A DNA stretch of 26,211 bases, taken from contig DVOG01000186.1 in the NCBI GenBank assembly GCA_018713755.1, positions 1 through 26,211 on the forward strand. Direction: 5' to 3'. Both the position numbers and the translations under genes were made by a program. The DNA is from Candidatus Spyradosoma merdigallinarum (GTDB lineage: Bacteria > Verrucomicrobiota > Verrucomicrobiia > Opitutales > UBA953). The notes beneath the pieces were generated by a model. It was given only the letters and a program-made list of their open reading frames with translations, was not told the origin of the DNA and did not search any database. Within the stretch, counting starts at the first letter, position 1, and each line of letters starts with the position of its first letter. Below, piece after piece: positions 1-9,652 of the stretch.

Positions 1-1085
1 GGCGAAGGCGCGCCTGCCTCGAAAATTTTCTGAACCTCCGCGATGCGCGTCTCGTTCTTGCGCAGCTGCGAACGCTTCCCCGACGAAAACGCGAAGGCCA
101 GCGCTCCCGCCGTCAGCGCCGCGGCGAGCAAAAGCAAAACGCGGCGGCGGCGGCGCACCGGCGCCCAGCGGACGCGCTCCAGCGCGGAGAGAAACTCCTT
201 CGCCGTCGGGAAGCGCTGCGTCGGCGCGGGACTCAGCGCGCGCAAAAGCAGCTCGGCGAGCCCGCCGCGGTGCAGCTTGTAAATTTCCGGCGAAAGGCGC
301 CCCGGCTCAGGCGGCGTTTCTCCCACGAGAAGAAAATGCAGCAGCGCCCCGAGCGCGTAGACGTCCGCGCGCGGCGTCGCGGCGTTCCCGCGTTCGACTT
401 CCGGCGCGATGTAGCCCTCCGTCCCGCCGACGACTTCCGGCTTGTTTCCGGCGTTTTCTTCAATCGCGATCTGCGTCTGCGACGAAGCGACGTCGGCCGG
501 CGCGGCGGGAACGCGCCCGACCCGAAATTTCGGAATGCCGCGGGGACGCCGCGCTTCCAGCCGCCGCCGACCTTCGATGAATTTGCGGTCGACGAACGCC
601 ATGCCGAAATCCGTGATCTGCGGCGTTCCCGTGTGCGTGAGCAGAATGTATTCCGGCTTGAGGTCGCGGTGGACGACGCCGTAGGCGTGCGCGTAAGCCA
701 AGCCGCGTGCCACGGCGACGATGAGGTCCATCGCGGCGTCCGGGCGAAGCCTTCCGCCGTTGCGGCGGCGCACGTCTTCGAGCGTGCCGCCTTTCACGAA
801 ATCCATCACGTAGTAATACAGCCCGTTCCACTCGCCGAAATTGTGCACGGGAACGATGTTTTCGTGAGAAAGCGCCGCGACGATCTGCGCCTCGTGCCGG
901 AACACGGTGACGAATTCCGGCATGAACGCCAGCTCGCCGCTGAGCACCTTCACGGCGAAAAGTTTTTTCAGCGCCGCGTGCTGGGCGAGATAGACCGTTC
1001 CCGTGGCGCCGAAGCCGAGAACCGAAACGACTTCGTAGTCGCCGATTCTGTCTCCGGGCTGAAAAACTTCCTTTTCCTCGCTCAT
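1..1085 (-). CDS. Ser/Thr protein kinase, PknB-like, one membrane helix (3' end cut by window edge)
   Basis: Hanks-type kinase that would phosphorylate proteins on Ser/Thr; target unknown. Reading from ATG 1083-1085 gives 361 visible residues and no stop, so the gene continues past base 1. I see the glycine loop GFGATGTV (24-31), the ATP-anchoring Lys46 in FAVKVL, Glu65 in the C-helix, HRDLKPEY (139-146) with catalytic Asp141, DFG (159-161) and the P+1 segment GTEGYIAPE (about 240). A basic stretch (WAPVRRRRR) is followed by one hydrophobic helix at about 318-338, so the kinase is probably cytosolic and the missing C-terminus extracytoplasmic. Oddity: the catalytic-loop Asn that normally follows Lys-Pro-x and binds Mg2+ is Tyr146 (codon TAC; Asn would be AAC). 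All other hallmarks are intact, so activity is uncertain. The gene lies 72 bases downstream of a RidA-family gene, which may end in its own weak terminator. Confidence 0.93.
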   Translation of the reverse strand, partial: MSEEKEVFQPGDRIGDYEVVSVLGFGATGTVYLAQHAALKKLFAVKVLSGELAFMPEFVTVFRHEAQIVAALSHENIVPVHNFGEWNGLYYYVMDFVKGGTLEDVRRRNGGRLRPDAAMDLIVAVARGLAYAHAYGVVHRDLKPEYILLTHTGTPQITDFGMAFVDRKFIEGRRRLEARRPRGIPKFRVGRVPAAPADVASSQTQIAIEENAGNKPEVVGGTEGYIAPEVERGNAATPRADVYALGALLHFLLVGETPPEPGRLSPEIYKLHRGGLAELLLRALSPAPTQRFPTAKEFLSALERVRWAPVRRRRRVLLLLAAALTAGALAFAFSSGKRSQLRKNETRIAEVQKIFEAGAPS

Positions 1086-1139
1086 GCCGAAAGCGGAACG
1101 CGCGTCAATGCGCGCGGGAACGCCTTGTCTTCCTCCGTC

Positions 1140-1164
1140 AAAAAAAAAAGAACGAAATTATTCG
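1140..1164 (-). terminator. weak hairpin plus T10 tract after the RidA-family gene
   Basis: On the minus strand a 4-bp stem (CGAA 1161-1164 with TTCG 1153-1156), overlapping the TAA stop of the RidA-family gene, is followed by TTC and ten consecutive T (1140-1149). The T-tract is convincing but the stem is short, so termination may be partial and the kinase may be read through. Confidence 0.4.
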
Positions 1165-1622
1165 ACTTCGAGCACGACCTGCACTTCCGCCGTCGCGTGC
1201 AGCGGCACGCCGCCGAGCGCGACCGCCGCGCGCGCGTGCTTTCCGTTTTCGCCGAAAACCGCGAGGAAAAGCTCGGAAGCGCCGTTGATGACTTTCGGCG
1301 CGTCGGCGAAGCCTTCGGGCGCGTAAACGAAGCCGTTGACGTTGACGACGCGGCGGACGCGGTCCAGCGAGCCCAGAAACGCCTTGGCGTTCGCCAGCGC
1401 CGCCAGCGCGCACTGCCGCGCCGCAGCGTAGCCGTAAGCGATGTCCTTCTCCGGCGAAGAGCCGATCATGCCGGTGTGCGTGAGCTTCCCGTCCGCCGTC
1501 GGAAGCGTGCCGGAAAGAAAAAGCAGGTTTCCGCTGCGGACGGCGGGAACGTAAGCGCCGGCGGGCGCCGGCGGCGGCGGGAGCGTCAGCCCCAGTTCCT
1601 GAATTTTCGCTTCGATGCTCAT
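1158..1622 (-). CDS. RidA/YjgF/UK114-family protein (probable enamine/imine deaminase)
   Basis: 154-residue member of the RidA superfamily. Well-studied members hydrolyse reactive 2-aminoacrylate-type enamine/imine intermediates in the cytosol, as trimers. The N-terminus MSIEAKIQELGLTLP and the segments VRSGNLLFLSGTLP, ADAPKVINGASELF and GKHARAAVALGGVPL match the longer (about 150-residue) subfamily rather than the 128-residue archetype, so exact substrate and subtype are open. I chose ATG at 1620-1622 because the protein family starts there. An in-frame TTG at 1629-1631, three codons earlier, has GGAG about six bases before it and is a real alternative (157 residues). The gene follows carA by 68 bases with no convincing terminator between them, so it may be the last gene of a carB-carA transcript. 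A link to pyrimidine or amino-acid metabolism is inferred from position only. Confidence 0.88.
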   Translation of the reverse strand: MSIEAKIQELGLTLPPPPAPAGAYVPAVRSGNLLFLSGTLPTADGKLTHTGMIGSSPEKDIAYGYAAARQCALAALANAKAFLGSLDRVRRVVNVNGFVYAPEGFADAPKVINGASELFLAVFGENGKHARAAVALGGVPLHATAEVQVVLEVE

Positions 1623-1690
1623 AGAAAGCAAACTCTACTCCCGGCGCGAAATGGCGTAAAGTTTTTTTGCGGGATCGCGCGTTCCCGGCG

Positions 1691-2866
1691 TCATGCCGGA
1701 CGCGCCTTTTCCCGGAACGCGTTCATCATCGCGGCGAAGCGCGCGAAGAGCGGCGAAGCGTCGTGCGGCCCGGGAGCGGCTTCCGGATGATACTGAACGG
1801 AGAAAATCGGCAGCGTCCGGTGCCGCATGCCCTCGACGGTCCCGTCGTTGAGATTCACGTGCGTGATTTCGACGTCCGCAGGCAGCGTTCCCGCGACGAC
1901 GGCGTAGTTGTGGTTCTGCGACGTGATTTCGATTTTTCCCGTCGTCAAATCCTTCACGGGATGATTGCAGCCGTGATGCCCGAAACGCAGCCGCTCCGTT
2001 TTCGCGCCGAAAGAAAGGCCGAGCAACTGATGTCCGAGGCAAATGCCCATGATCGGAATTTTGCCGTGAAGCGCGCGGATGTTTTCGGCGAAATGCGGGA
2101 GCGCTGCCGGATCGGCGGGACCGTTGGAAAGAAAAACGCCGTCGGGCCGCGACGCGAGAACGTCGCGCGCGGGCGTTCCCGCCGGGACGACGCGCACGCG
2201 CATTCCCGCGCGGCGCATGCTGCGCAGAATGCCGAACTTGACGCCGAAATCATAGGCGACGACGTCGAAGGCGAGCGGCGCGATCTCCTCCGCGCCGAGC
2301 GCGCGGGAACGCTCCCCGCTTTCGTCCCAGACGTAAGGCGCGGCGCAGGTCGCGCGGCTGGCGTAATCCTGCCCGGCGAGCCCTTCCCACGCGCGGGCGC
2401 GGCGCACGCCTTCCTCGGCGGGCACGTTCCCGTCCGCGCACAGAAACGCTTTCATCGCGCCGTGTTCGCGCAGATGCAGCGTCAGCGCGCGCGTGTCGAC
2501 GCCGGCGAGCGCGGGAACGCCCTGCGCTTTCAGCGCGTCGGAGAGCTCTTCCCGCGCGCGCCAATTGCTCGCGCGCCGCATTTCGCGGACGACGAAACCG
2601 GCGGCGCGGAAGCGCGCGGACTCGTCGTCTTCGCCGGGAACGACGCCGGTGTTCCCGATTTCCGGCGCCGTCATCACGACGAACTGCCCCGCGTAGGAAG
2701 GGTCGGTCAGGATTTCCTGATAACCGGTCATTCCCGTGTTGAACACGGCCTCGCCGACGGCGTTTTTTCCCGCCCCCGCGGAAAAGCCGCGGAAAACCGC
2801 GCCGTCTTCGAGCGCGATGTAGGCGCGCCGTTCGCGCTGCTTTTTCCAAGAATATTTTTCGTTCAT
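1691..2866 (-). CDS. carA: carbamoyl-phosphate synthase, small (glutaminase) subunit
   Basis: 391 residues, the usual length. It hydrolyses glutamine and passes ammonia to CarB for carbamoyl phosphate, the precursor of pyrimidines and arginine. The N-terminal CarA domain (about 12-150, with VFNTGMTGYQEILTDPSY) is followed by a class I glutamine amidotransferase domain (about 200-385). The triad is visible: Cys276 in GICLGHQ, and His360 and Glu362 in QYHPEAAPGPHD. The gene starts 49 bases after the carB stop on the same strand, so the two are almost certainly co-transcribed, with carB first. Many bacteria have carA first. No Shine-Dalgarno sequence is visible; the leader is a purine-rich A/G stretch. 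Assignment is secure. Confidence 0.98.
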   Translation of the reverse strand: MNEKYSWKKQRERRAYIALEDGAVFRGFSAGAGKNAVGEAVFNTGMTGYQEILTDPSYAGQFVVMTAPEIGNTGVVPGEDDESARFRAAGFVVREMRRASNWRAREELSDALKAQGVPALAGVDTRALTLHLREHGAMKAFLCADGNVPAEEGVRRARAWEGLAGQDYASRATCAAPYVWDESGERSRALGAEEIAPLAFDVVAYDFGVKFGILRSMRRAGMRVRVVPAGTPARDVLASRPDGVFLSNGPADPAALPHFAENIRALHGKIPIMGICLGHQLLGLSFGAKTERLRFGHHGCNHPVKDLTTGKIEITSQNHNYAVVAGTLPADVEITHVNLNDGTVEGMRHRTLPIFSVQYHPEAAPGPHDASPLFARFAAMMNAFREKARPA

Positions 2867-2915
2867 TTCAATTCCGATTTTTTTCTTCTTTTCCGTTTTT
2901 CTTTCGTTCCCGCCG

Positions 2916-6212
<3,297 letters not shown>

Positions 6213-6221
6213 TTTTCGGTG

Positions 6222-6419
6222 TCAAAAAAAGTTTTCGGATTCGCCGTTCCCGCCGCGGCGGGAGCGCGCCCTCGTTTTCTCCGCAAAAAAAAAGACCTTC
6301 CTGAAAAAGAAGGTCTTCGAAAAAAACGGGAACGAGGAAAAGAACGGCGAAAACGTCCGCGCGCTCCCGGTCGCGCGGAACGGCGCGTCTGCGACAGGAC
6401 ATGCGGACCGTTCTTTCAT
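6222..6419 (-). CDS. possible carB leader peptide, Phe-rich (candidate attenuation reading frame)
   Basis: A 65-codon frame starting ATG 6417-6419 and stopping TGA 6222-6224, nine bases before carB. Its middle is dominated by Phe codons (segments SPFFSSFPFF and KTFFFRKVFFF) because it crosses a U-rich stretch and the terminator hairpin at 6285-6317. It has no resemblance to a functional protein that I recognise. In E. coli pyrBI, a leader peptide of this kind runs through the attenuator, and translation closely following a polymerase slowed by low UTP prevents termination. Here the frame, U-rich run, terminator and downstream pyrimidine gene are all present. It could instead be a chance frame in a non-coding leader. 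No Shine-Dalgarno sequence is obvious. Confidence 0.35.
   Translation of the reverse strand: MKERSACPVADAPFRATGSARTFSPFFSSFPFFSKTFFFRKVFFFAEKTRARSRRGGNGESENFF
6285..6317 (-). terminator. Rho-independent terminator in the carB leader (candidate attenuator)
   Basis: On the minus strand a 9-bp perfect stem (AAGACCTTC with GAAGGTCTT, 6292-6300 and 6309-6317) has an 8-base loop and runs directly into nine T (6285-6293 read in reverse). It ends 72 bases before the carB start and lies 227 bases beyond the mpl stop. It could simply end the mpl transcript. However, a GC-rich hairpin lies nearer mpl, and a candidate promoter lies upstream of this terminator, which favours an attenuator role. Confidence 0.8.
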
Positions 6420-6436
6420 TTTCTCGAACCGCCGAC

Positions 6437-6464
6437 ATCATAAATTTTCCGCCTGCGCCGACAA
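6437..6464 (-). promoter_or_regulatory. candidate sigma-70-type promoter for carB-carA
   Basis: Minus strand TTGTCG (6459-6464), 16-base spacer, TATGAT (6437-6442). The -10 matches consensus in 5 of 6 positions, the -35 in 4 of 6, and the surrounding DNA is locally AT-rich in an otherwise GC-rich window. Transcription would start near 6430, giving a leader of about 220 bases that contains the Phe-rich frame and the terminator. I see no credible promoter between the terminator and carB: a TTGACA at 6222-6227 is too close to the start codon. Confidence 0.4.
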
Positions 6465-6465
6465 G

Positions 6466-6521
6466 CAAAAAATTACATTTTTGTAAAATTTTCCCGCCAT
6501 GCCGCGCATAAAAAGCGCGGC
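6466..6521 (-). terminator. possible mpl transcript end: GC hairpin then AT hairpin with T6
   Basis: 23 bases past the mpl stop a 7-bp stem, GCCGCGC with GCGCGGC (6501-6507, 6515-6521; 7-base loop), is followed by an AT-rich 5-bp stem, TTACA with TGTAA (6473-6486), and then six T. Neither is a textbook terminator alone. The remaining 6213-6543 gap holds the carB leader elements listed separately plus a GC-rich inverted repeat at about 6355-6381. Confidence 0.35.
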
Positions 6522-6543
6522 GCGAAAAGAACGCCGTTCCCGC

Positions 6544-7977
6544 TCAGGCGAGCGGTCGGTGAAAATCCGCGAAGCGCCGAATCAGCCCGCCGAAAGCGCC
6601 GTTGGAGAAAAAGACGACGAGCGCGGGAGCGTCCGACGACGCCGCGTCCGCGAACTTTTCCAGCGCGGGAAAAACCTGTTCGAGCGTTTCCGGCGCCTCC
6701 GCTTCCCTGCCGCGGGAACGCAGCGTCCGCGCGAGTTCCCGCGTGTCCATTTTTTCCGCGCCGCCCGAAGCGTGATGCACGGGAGCGATCAGCGCGGCGT
6801 CCGCGACGGCGAGCGCGTCCGCGAACGCGTCCTGCATCAGCCGGCGCACGGCGGTGTTGCTGCGCGGCTCGAACGCCGCGATGATTTTCCGCTCGGAATA
6901 GCGTTCCCGCAGCGCCGAAAGCGTCAGCCGCAGCGCCGTCGGATGATGGCCGAAATCCTCCGCGACGACGAGCGCGGGCGTGTCGAGGAGAATTTCGCGG
7001 CGGCGCTTCACGCCCTGAAATTTTTCCAGCGGGGCGGACGGAAACGGCGTGCGCTCCGGCGCGTCGGGCGAAGCGAAGACCGCGCAGGCGGCGGCGGCGC
7101 AGGCGGCGTTGCGCGCGTTGAAAAGCCCGGACTGCGTCCACGCGGCGCTTCCCCACGCGTTCCCGCGCCACGCCAAAGAGAAGGAGGAGCCGCGCGGCGT
7201 TTCGCGAAAATCGCGAATGCGCAGATCGCAGTTTTCGCCGACGCCGACGCGCAGCACGCGCGTCCACGTCACGGCGTCGAGCAGCGGCGCGAGGTTTTCG
7301 TCGTCGCCGTTGGCGATGATGCATCCGCGGCGCGGGACGATGCGCATCACGTGCGAGAACGCGCGCTGCACGTCCTGCAGGTCGCGGAAAATGTCCGCGT
7401 GGTCGAATTCCAAATTGTTCAGCACGAGAATTTCCGGCAGATACTGGACGAATTTGCTTCGCTTGTCGAAAAACGCCGTGTCGTATTCGTCGCCTTCGAT
7501 GACGAACGCGCCGCCGTCCGTTCCCGCCGCCGCGCCGCCGGGCAAATCACGCGGCACGCCGCCGACGAGCCAGCCGGGATTTTCCCCGCGCTCCCGCAGC
7601 AGGAACGCGGCGATCGACGTCGTCGTCGTTTTTCCGTGCGTTCCCGCGACGACGATGTTCCGCCGCCTCTTGAGCAGGCGCGTGCGCAGCAGCTCCGGCA
7701 GCGAAACGTAATCGAACGCGCGCGTGTCGAGCAGCCATTCCATTTCCGGATGCCCGCGCGAAACGACGTTCCCGACGACAACCAAATCCGGATGCACGAG
7801 CGCGAGCCGCTCCGCGCTCCAGCCGTCGTAAATTTTCACGCCGGCGTTTTTCAGCAAATCCGACATCGGCGGATAAATTCCTTTGTCCGAGCCGGACACC
7901 TCGTGCCCGAGCGAACGCATCAGCAGCGCAGCGTTGCCCATCGCCGTGCCGCAGATTCCCATGAAGTAAACGTGCAT
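6544..7977 (-). CDS. mpl: UDP-N-acetylmuramate--L-alanyl-gamma-D-glutamyl-meso-diaminopimelate ligase
   Basis: 477 residues. This cytosolic Mur-ligase-family enzyme re-attaches recovered murein tripeptide to UDP-MurNAc in cell-wall recycling. The N-terminus MHVYFMGICGTAMGNAALL with SGSDKGIYPPMS is Mpl-type rather than MurC-type. The ATP loop GTHGKTTTT is at 112-120, and the Mpl block EGDEYDTAFFDKRSKF is at 161-176, followed by LEFDHADIF and EDFGHHPTALR. It implies meso-diaminopimelate peptidoglycan and a recycling pathway, hence a Gram-negative-type envelope. It is the third gene of proC-proB-mpl, 21 bases after proB, and is probably co-transcribed. No Shine-Dalgarno; the leader is T/C-rich. 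MurC is the main alternative and is less likely on the motifs. Confidence 0.95.
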   Translation of the reverse strand: MHVYFMGICGTAMGNAALLMRSLGHEVSGSDKGIYPPMSDLLKNAGVKIYDGWSAERLALVHPDLVVVGNVVSRGHPEMEWLLDTRAFDYVSLPELLRTRLLKRRRNIVVAGTHGKTTTTSIAAFLLRERGENPGWLVGGVPRDLPGGAAAGTDGGAFVIEGDEYDTAFFDKRSKFVQYLPEILVLNNLEFDHADIFRDLQDVQRAFSHVMRIVPRRGCIIANGDDENLAPLLDAVTWTRVLRVGVGENCDLRIRDFRETPRGSSFSLAWRGNAWGSAAWTQSGLFNARNAACAAAACAVFASPDAPERTPFPSAPLEKFQGVKRRREILLDTPALVVAEDFGHHPTALRLTLSALRERYSERKIIAAFEPRSNTAVRRLMQDAFADALAVADAALIAPVHHASGGAEKMDTRELARTLRSRGREAEAPETLEQVFPALEKFADAASSDAPALVVFFSNGAFGGLIRRFADFHRPLA

Positions 7978-7998
7978 CGTGAACGAAAGAAAAAGATT

Positions 7999-8769
7999 TT
8001 ACGCGATGAAGCGCGTGCAGACCGTTCCCGCAGGATCGTCGAAAATTTTCAGCAGAATGTCTTCGCGCCGCCCGTTGGCGATGACGACGGGAACGCCGGC
8101 GGCGGCAATGCGCCGCGCCACGCCGCACTTCGACTCCATGCCGCCGCGGCCCTGCTCGGATTTTTTCGCGGAAATGAATTTGCCGATTTCGTCGCCCGCG
8201 CGGATTTCGCGGATGACGCGGGACGACGGCGTCGCGGGATCGCCGTCGAAAACGCCGTCCACGTTGGAAAGAATCACGAGCGCGGACGCGCCGATCATCT
8301 CCGCGATCAGCCCGGAGAGCTCGTCGTTGTCCGTGAACATCAGCTCCGTCACGGAAACGGCGTCGTTTTCGTTCACGACGGGAACGACGCCGTGCGCGAG
8401 CATCACTTCCACGCAGCGCTTCTGGTTGCGGTAGTGTTCCCGCGTCGAAAAATGCTCCTTCGTCGTCAGCACCTGCCCGCAGAGCATTCCCGCGTTGCGG
8501 AAAAGCTCGAAGTAGCGGTTCATCAGCTTCGCTTGTCCGACGGAAGCGAACAGCTGACGCGCCGCGACTTCGTCCAACGGCGGAACGTCTTCGCGCAACT
8601 CGCCGCGCCCGGACGCGACCGCGCCCGACGAGATGAGCACGACGTCGAAATCGCGCCGGCGCAATTCGACGATCTGATCGACGAGCGCGCTCATGCGCGT
8701 GAAATCCAAATTCCCGTCGGCGCGCGTCAGCACGTTGCTTCCGACTTTTACCGCGATACGGCGTTTCAT
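7999..8769 (-). CDS. proB: glutamate 5-kinase, short form without PUA domain
   Basis: 256 residues. Phosphorylates the gamma-carboxyl of glutamate, the first step of proline synthesis. Amino-acid-kinase fold: VKVGSNVL near 8, LISSGAVASGR (45-55), PVVNENDAVS (130-139), DNDELSGLIAEMIGA (147-161), LSNVDGVFDGDP (168-178) and GRGGMESKCGVA (207-218). The C-terminal PUA domain of the E. coli enzyme (about 367 residues) is missing; the gene ends cleanly after the kinase domain, as in other short bacterial forms. It follows proC by 37 bases and precedes mpl. proA, the next pathway gene, is not in the window. The start ATG at 8767-8769 has a strongly pyrimidine-rich leader and no Shine-Dalgarno. Confidence 0.95.
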   Translation of the reverse strand: MKRRIAVKVGSNVLTRADGNLDFTRMSALVDQIVELRRRDFDVVLISSGAVASGRGELREDVPPLDEVAARQLFASVGQAKLMNRYFELFRNAGMLCGQVLTTKEHFSTREHYRNQKRCVEVMLAHGVVPVVNENDAVSVTELMFTDNDELSGLIAEMIGASALVILSNVDGVFDGDPATPSSRVIREIRAGDEIGKFISAKKSEQGRGGMESKCGVARRIAAAGVPVVIANGRREDILLKIFDDPAGTVCTRFIA

Positions 8770-8806
8770 AAAGAAAAGAAAAAACGGAAACGGAAACGAA
8801 AAATTT

Positions 8807-9601
8807 TCAGCGGGAACAGCAGGCGCGGAGCCCGCGGACGACGGCGGCGGAAAAGCCGCTTTCCTCCATGGCGTTCAGCCCGCGAATCGTCAGCCCGCCC
8901 GGCGTCGTCACCTTGTCGACGGCGCTTTCGGGATGCTCGCCGGTCGCGGCGAGAAGCTCCGCCGCGCCTTTGAGCGTCTGCAGCGCCGCCTCCCGCGCGA
9001 GCGCGGCGCTCAGCCCGAGTTCGACGCCGCCCTGCATCGACGCGCGGACGTAGCGCATGGCGAACGCGATGCCGCAGGACGCGAGCGCCGTTCCCGCCGC
9101 GAGCTGCGCTTCCGGGACGAACACGGCTTTCCCGAGCGCGGAAAAAAGGGCCTCCACGCGGCGCGCGGCAGCTTCCGGAGCTCCGTCCGAAGCGATGAAC
9201 GTCATGCTTTGCGCGACGGCCGCGGCCGTGTTCGGAATCGCGACGAAAACCGGCGTCTCCGGCATTCCCGCGGCGGCGCGCAGACGCGCGAGCGGCAACC
9301 CGGCGACGACGGAAACGAGCGTCCGCGTTCCCGCCGCGAACGCGCCGCGGATTTCCGCGAGCACGGCGTCCGCGATCCAAGGCTTCACGGCGAGGACGAC
9401 GATTTCGGCGGATTCCGCCGCCGCGCGGTTGTCCGCGGAAACGCCTATGCCGGGAACGGCCGCTGCGAGCTTTTCCAGCGTCGTCGCGCCGCGAGCCGTG
9501 CAGACGATTTCCTCCGCGGAGCAAAATCCTGCGGAAACGGCGCCGCGCGCAATCGCGCCGCCCATGCTTCCCGCCCCGATGACGGCAATTTTGTTTTTCA
9601 T
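8807..9601 (-). CDS. proC: pyrroline-5-carboxylate reductase
   Basis: 264 residues, the usual length. Reduces 1-pyrroline-5-carboxylate to proline with NAD(P)H, in the cytosol. The N-terminal Rossmann motif AVIGAGSMGGAIARG (6-20) is followed by VLAVKPW and the PNTAAAVAQSMTFIA block. The C-terminal dimer domain carries DKVTTPGGLTIRGLNAMEESGF, the family's PGG-T signature with Leu in the variable place. It is first in proC-proB-mpl, so two of three proline genes travel together. The 51-base gap from the sulfatase contains two T-runs on the minus strand and only a 4-bp hairpin, so read-through from the sulfatase is possible. No Shine-Dalgarno. Confidence 0.96.
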   Translation of the reverse strand: MKNKIAVIGAGSMGGAIARGAVSAGFCSAEEIVCTARGATTLEKLAAAVPGIGVSADNRAAAESAEIVVLAVKPWIADAVLAEIRGAFAAGTRTLVSVVAGLPLARLRAAAGMPETPVFVAIPNTAAAVAQSMTFIASDGAPEAAARRVEALFSALGKAVFVPEAQLAAGTALASCGIAFAMRYVRASMQGGVELGLSAALAREAALQTLKGAAELLAATGEHPESAVDKVTTPGGLTIRGLNAMEESGFSAAVVRGLRACCSR

Positions 9602-9652
9602 TTCAGAAAAAAATCCAATCGAAAAAAAAATTTCGCTTCGCGGGAGCGCGCG

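Noticed and set aside
1660..1690. Terminator between carA and the RidA-family gene
   Set aside because: The 5-bp stem there is followed by A, not T, on the minus strand, so read-through is more likely.
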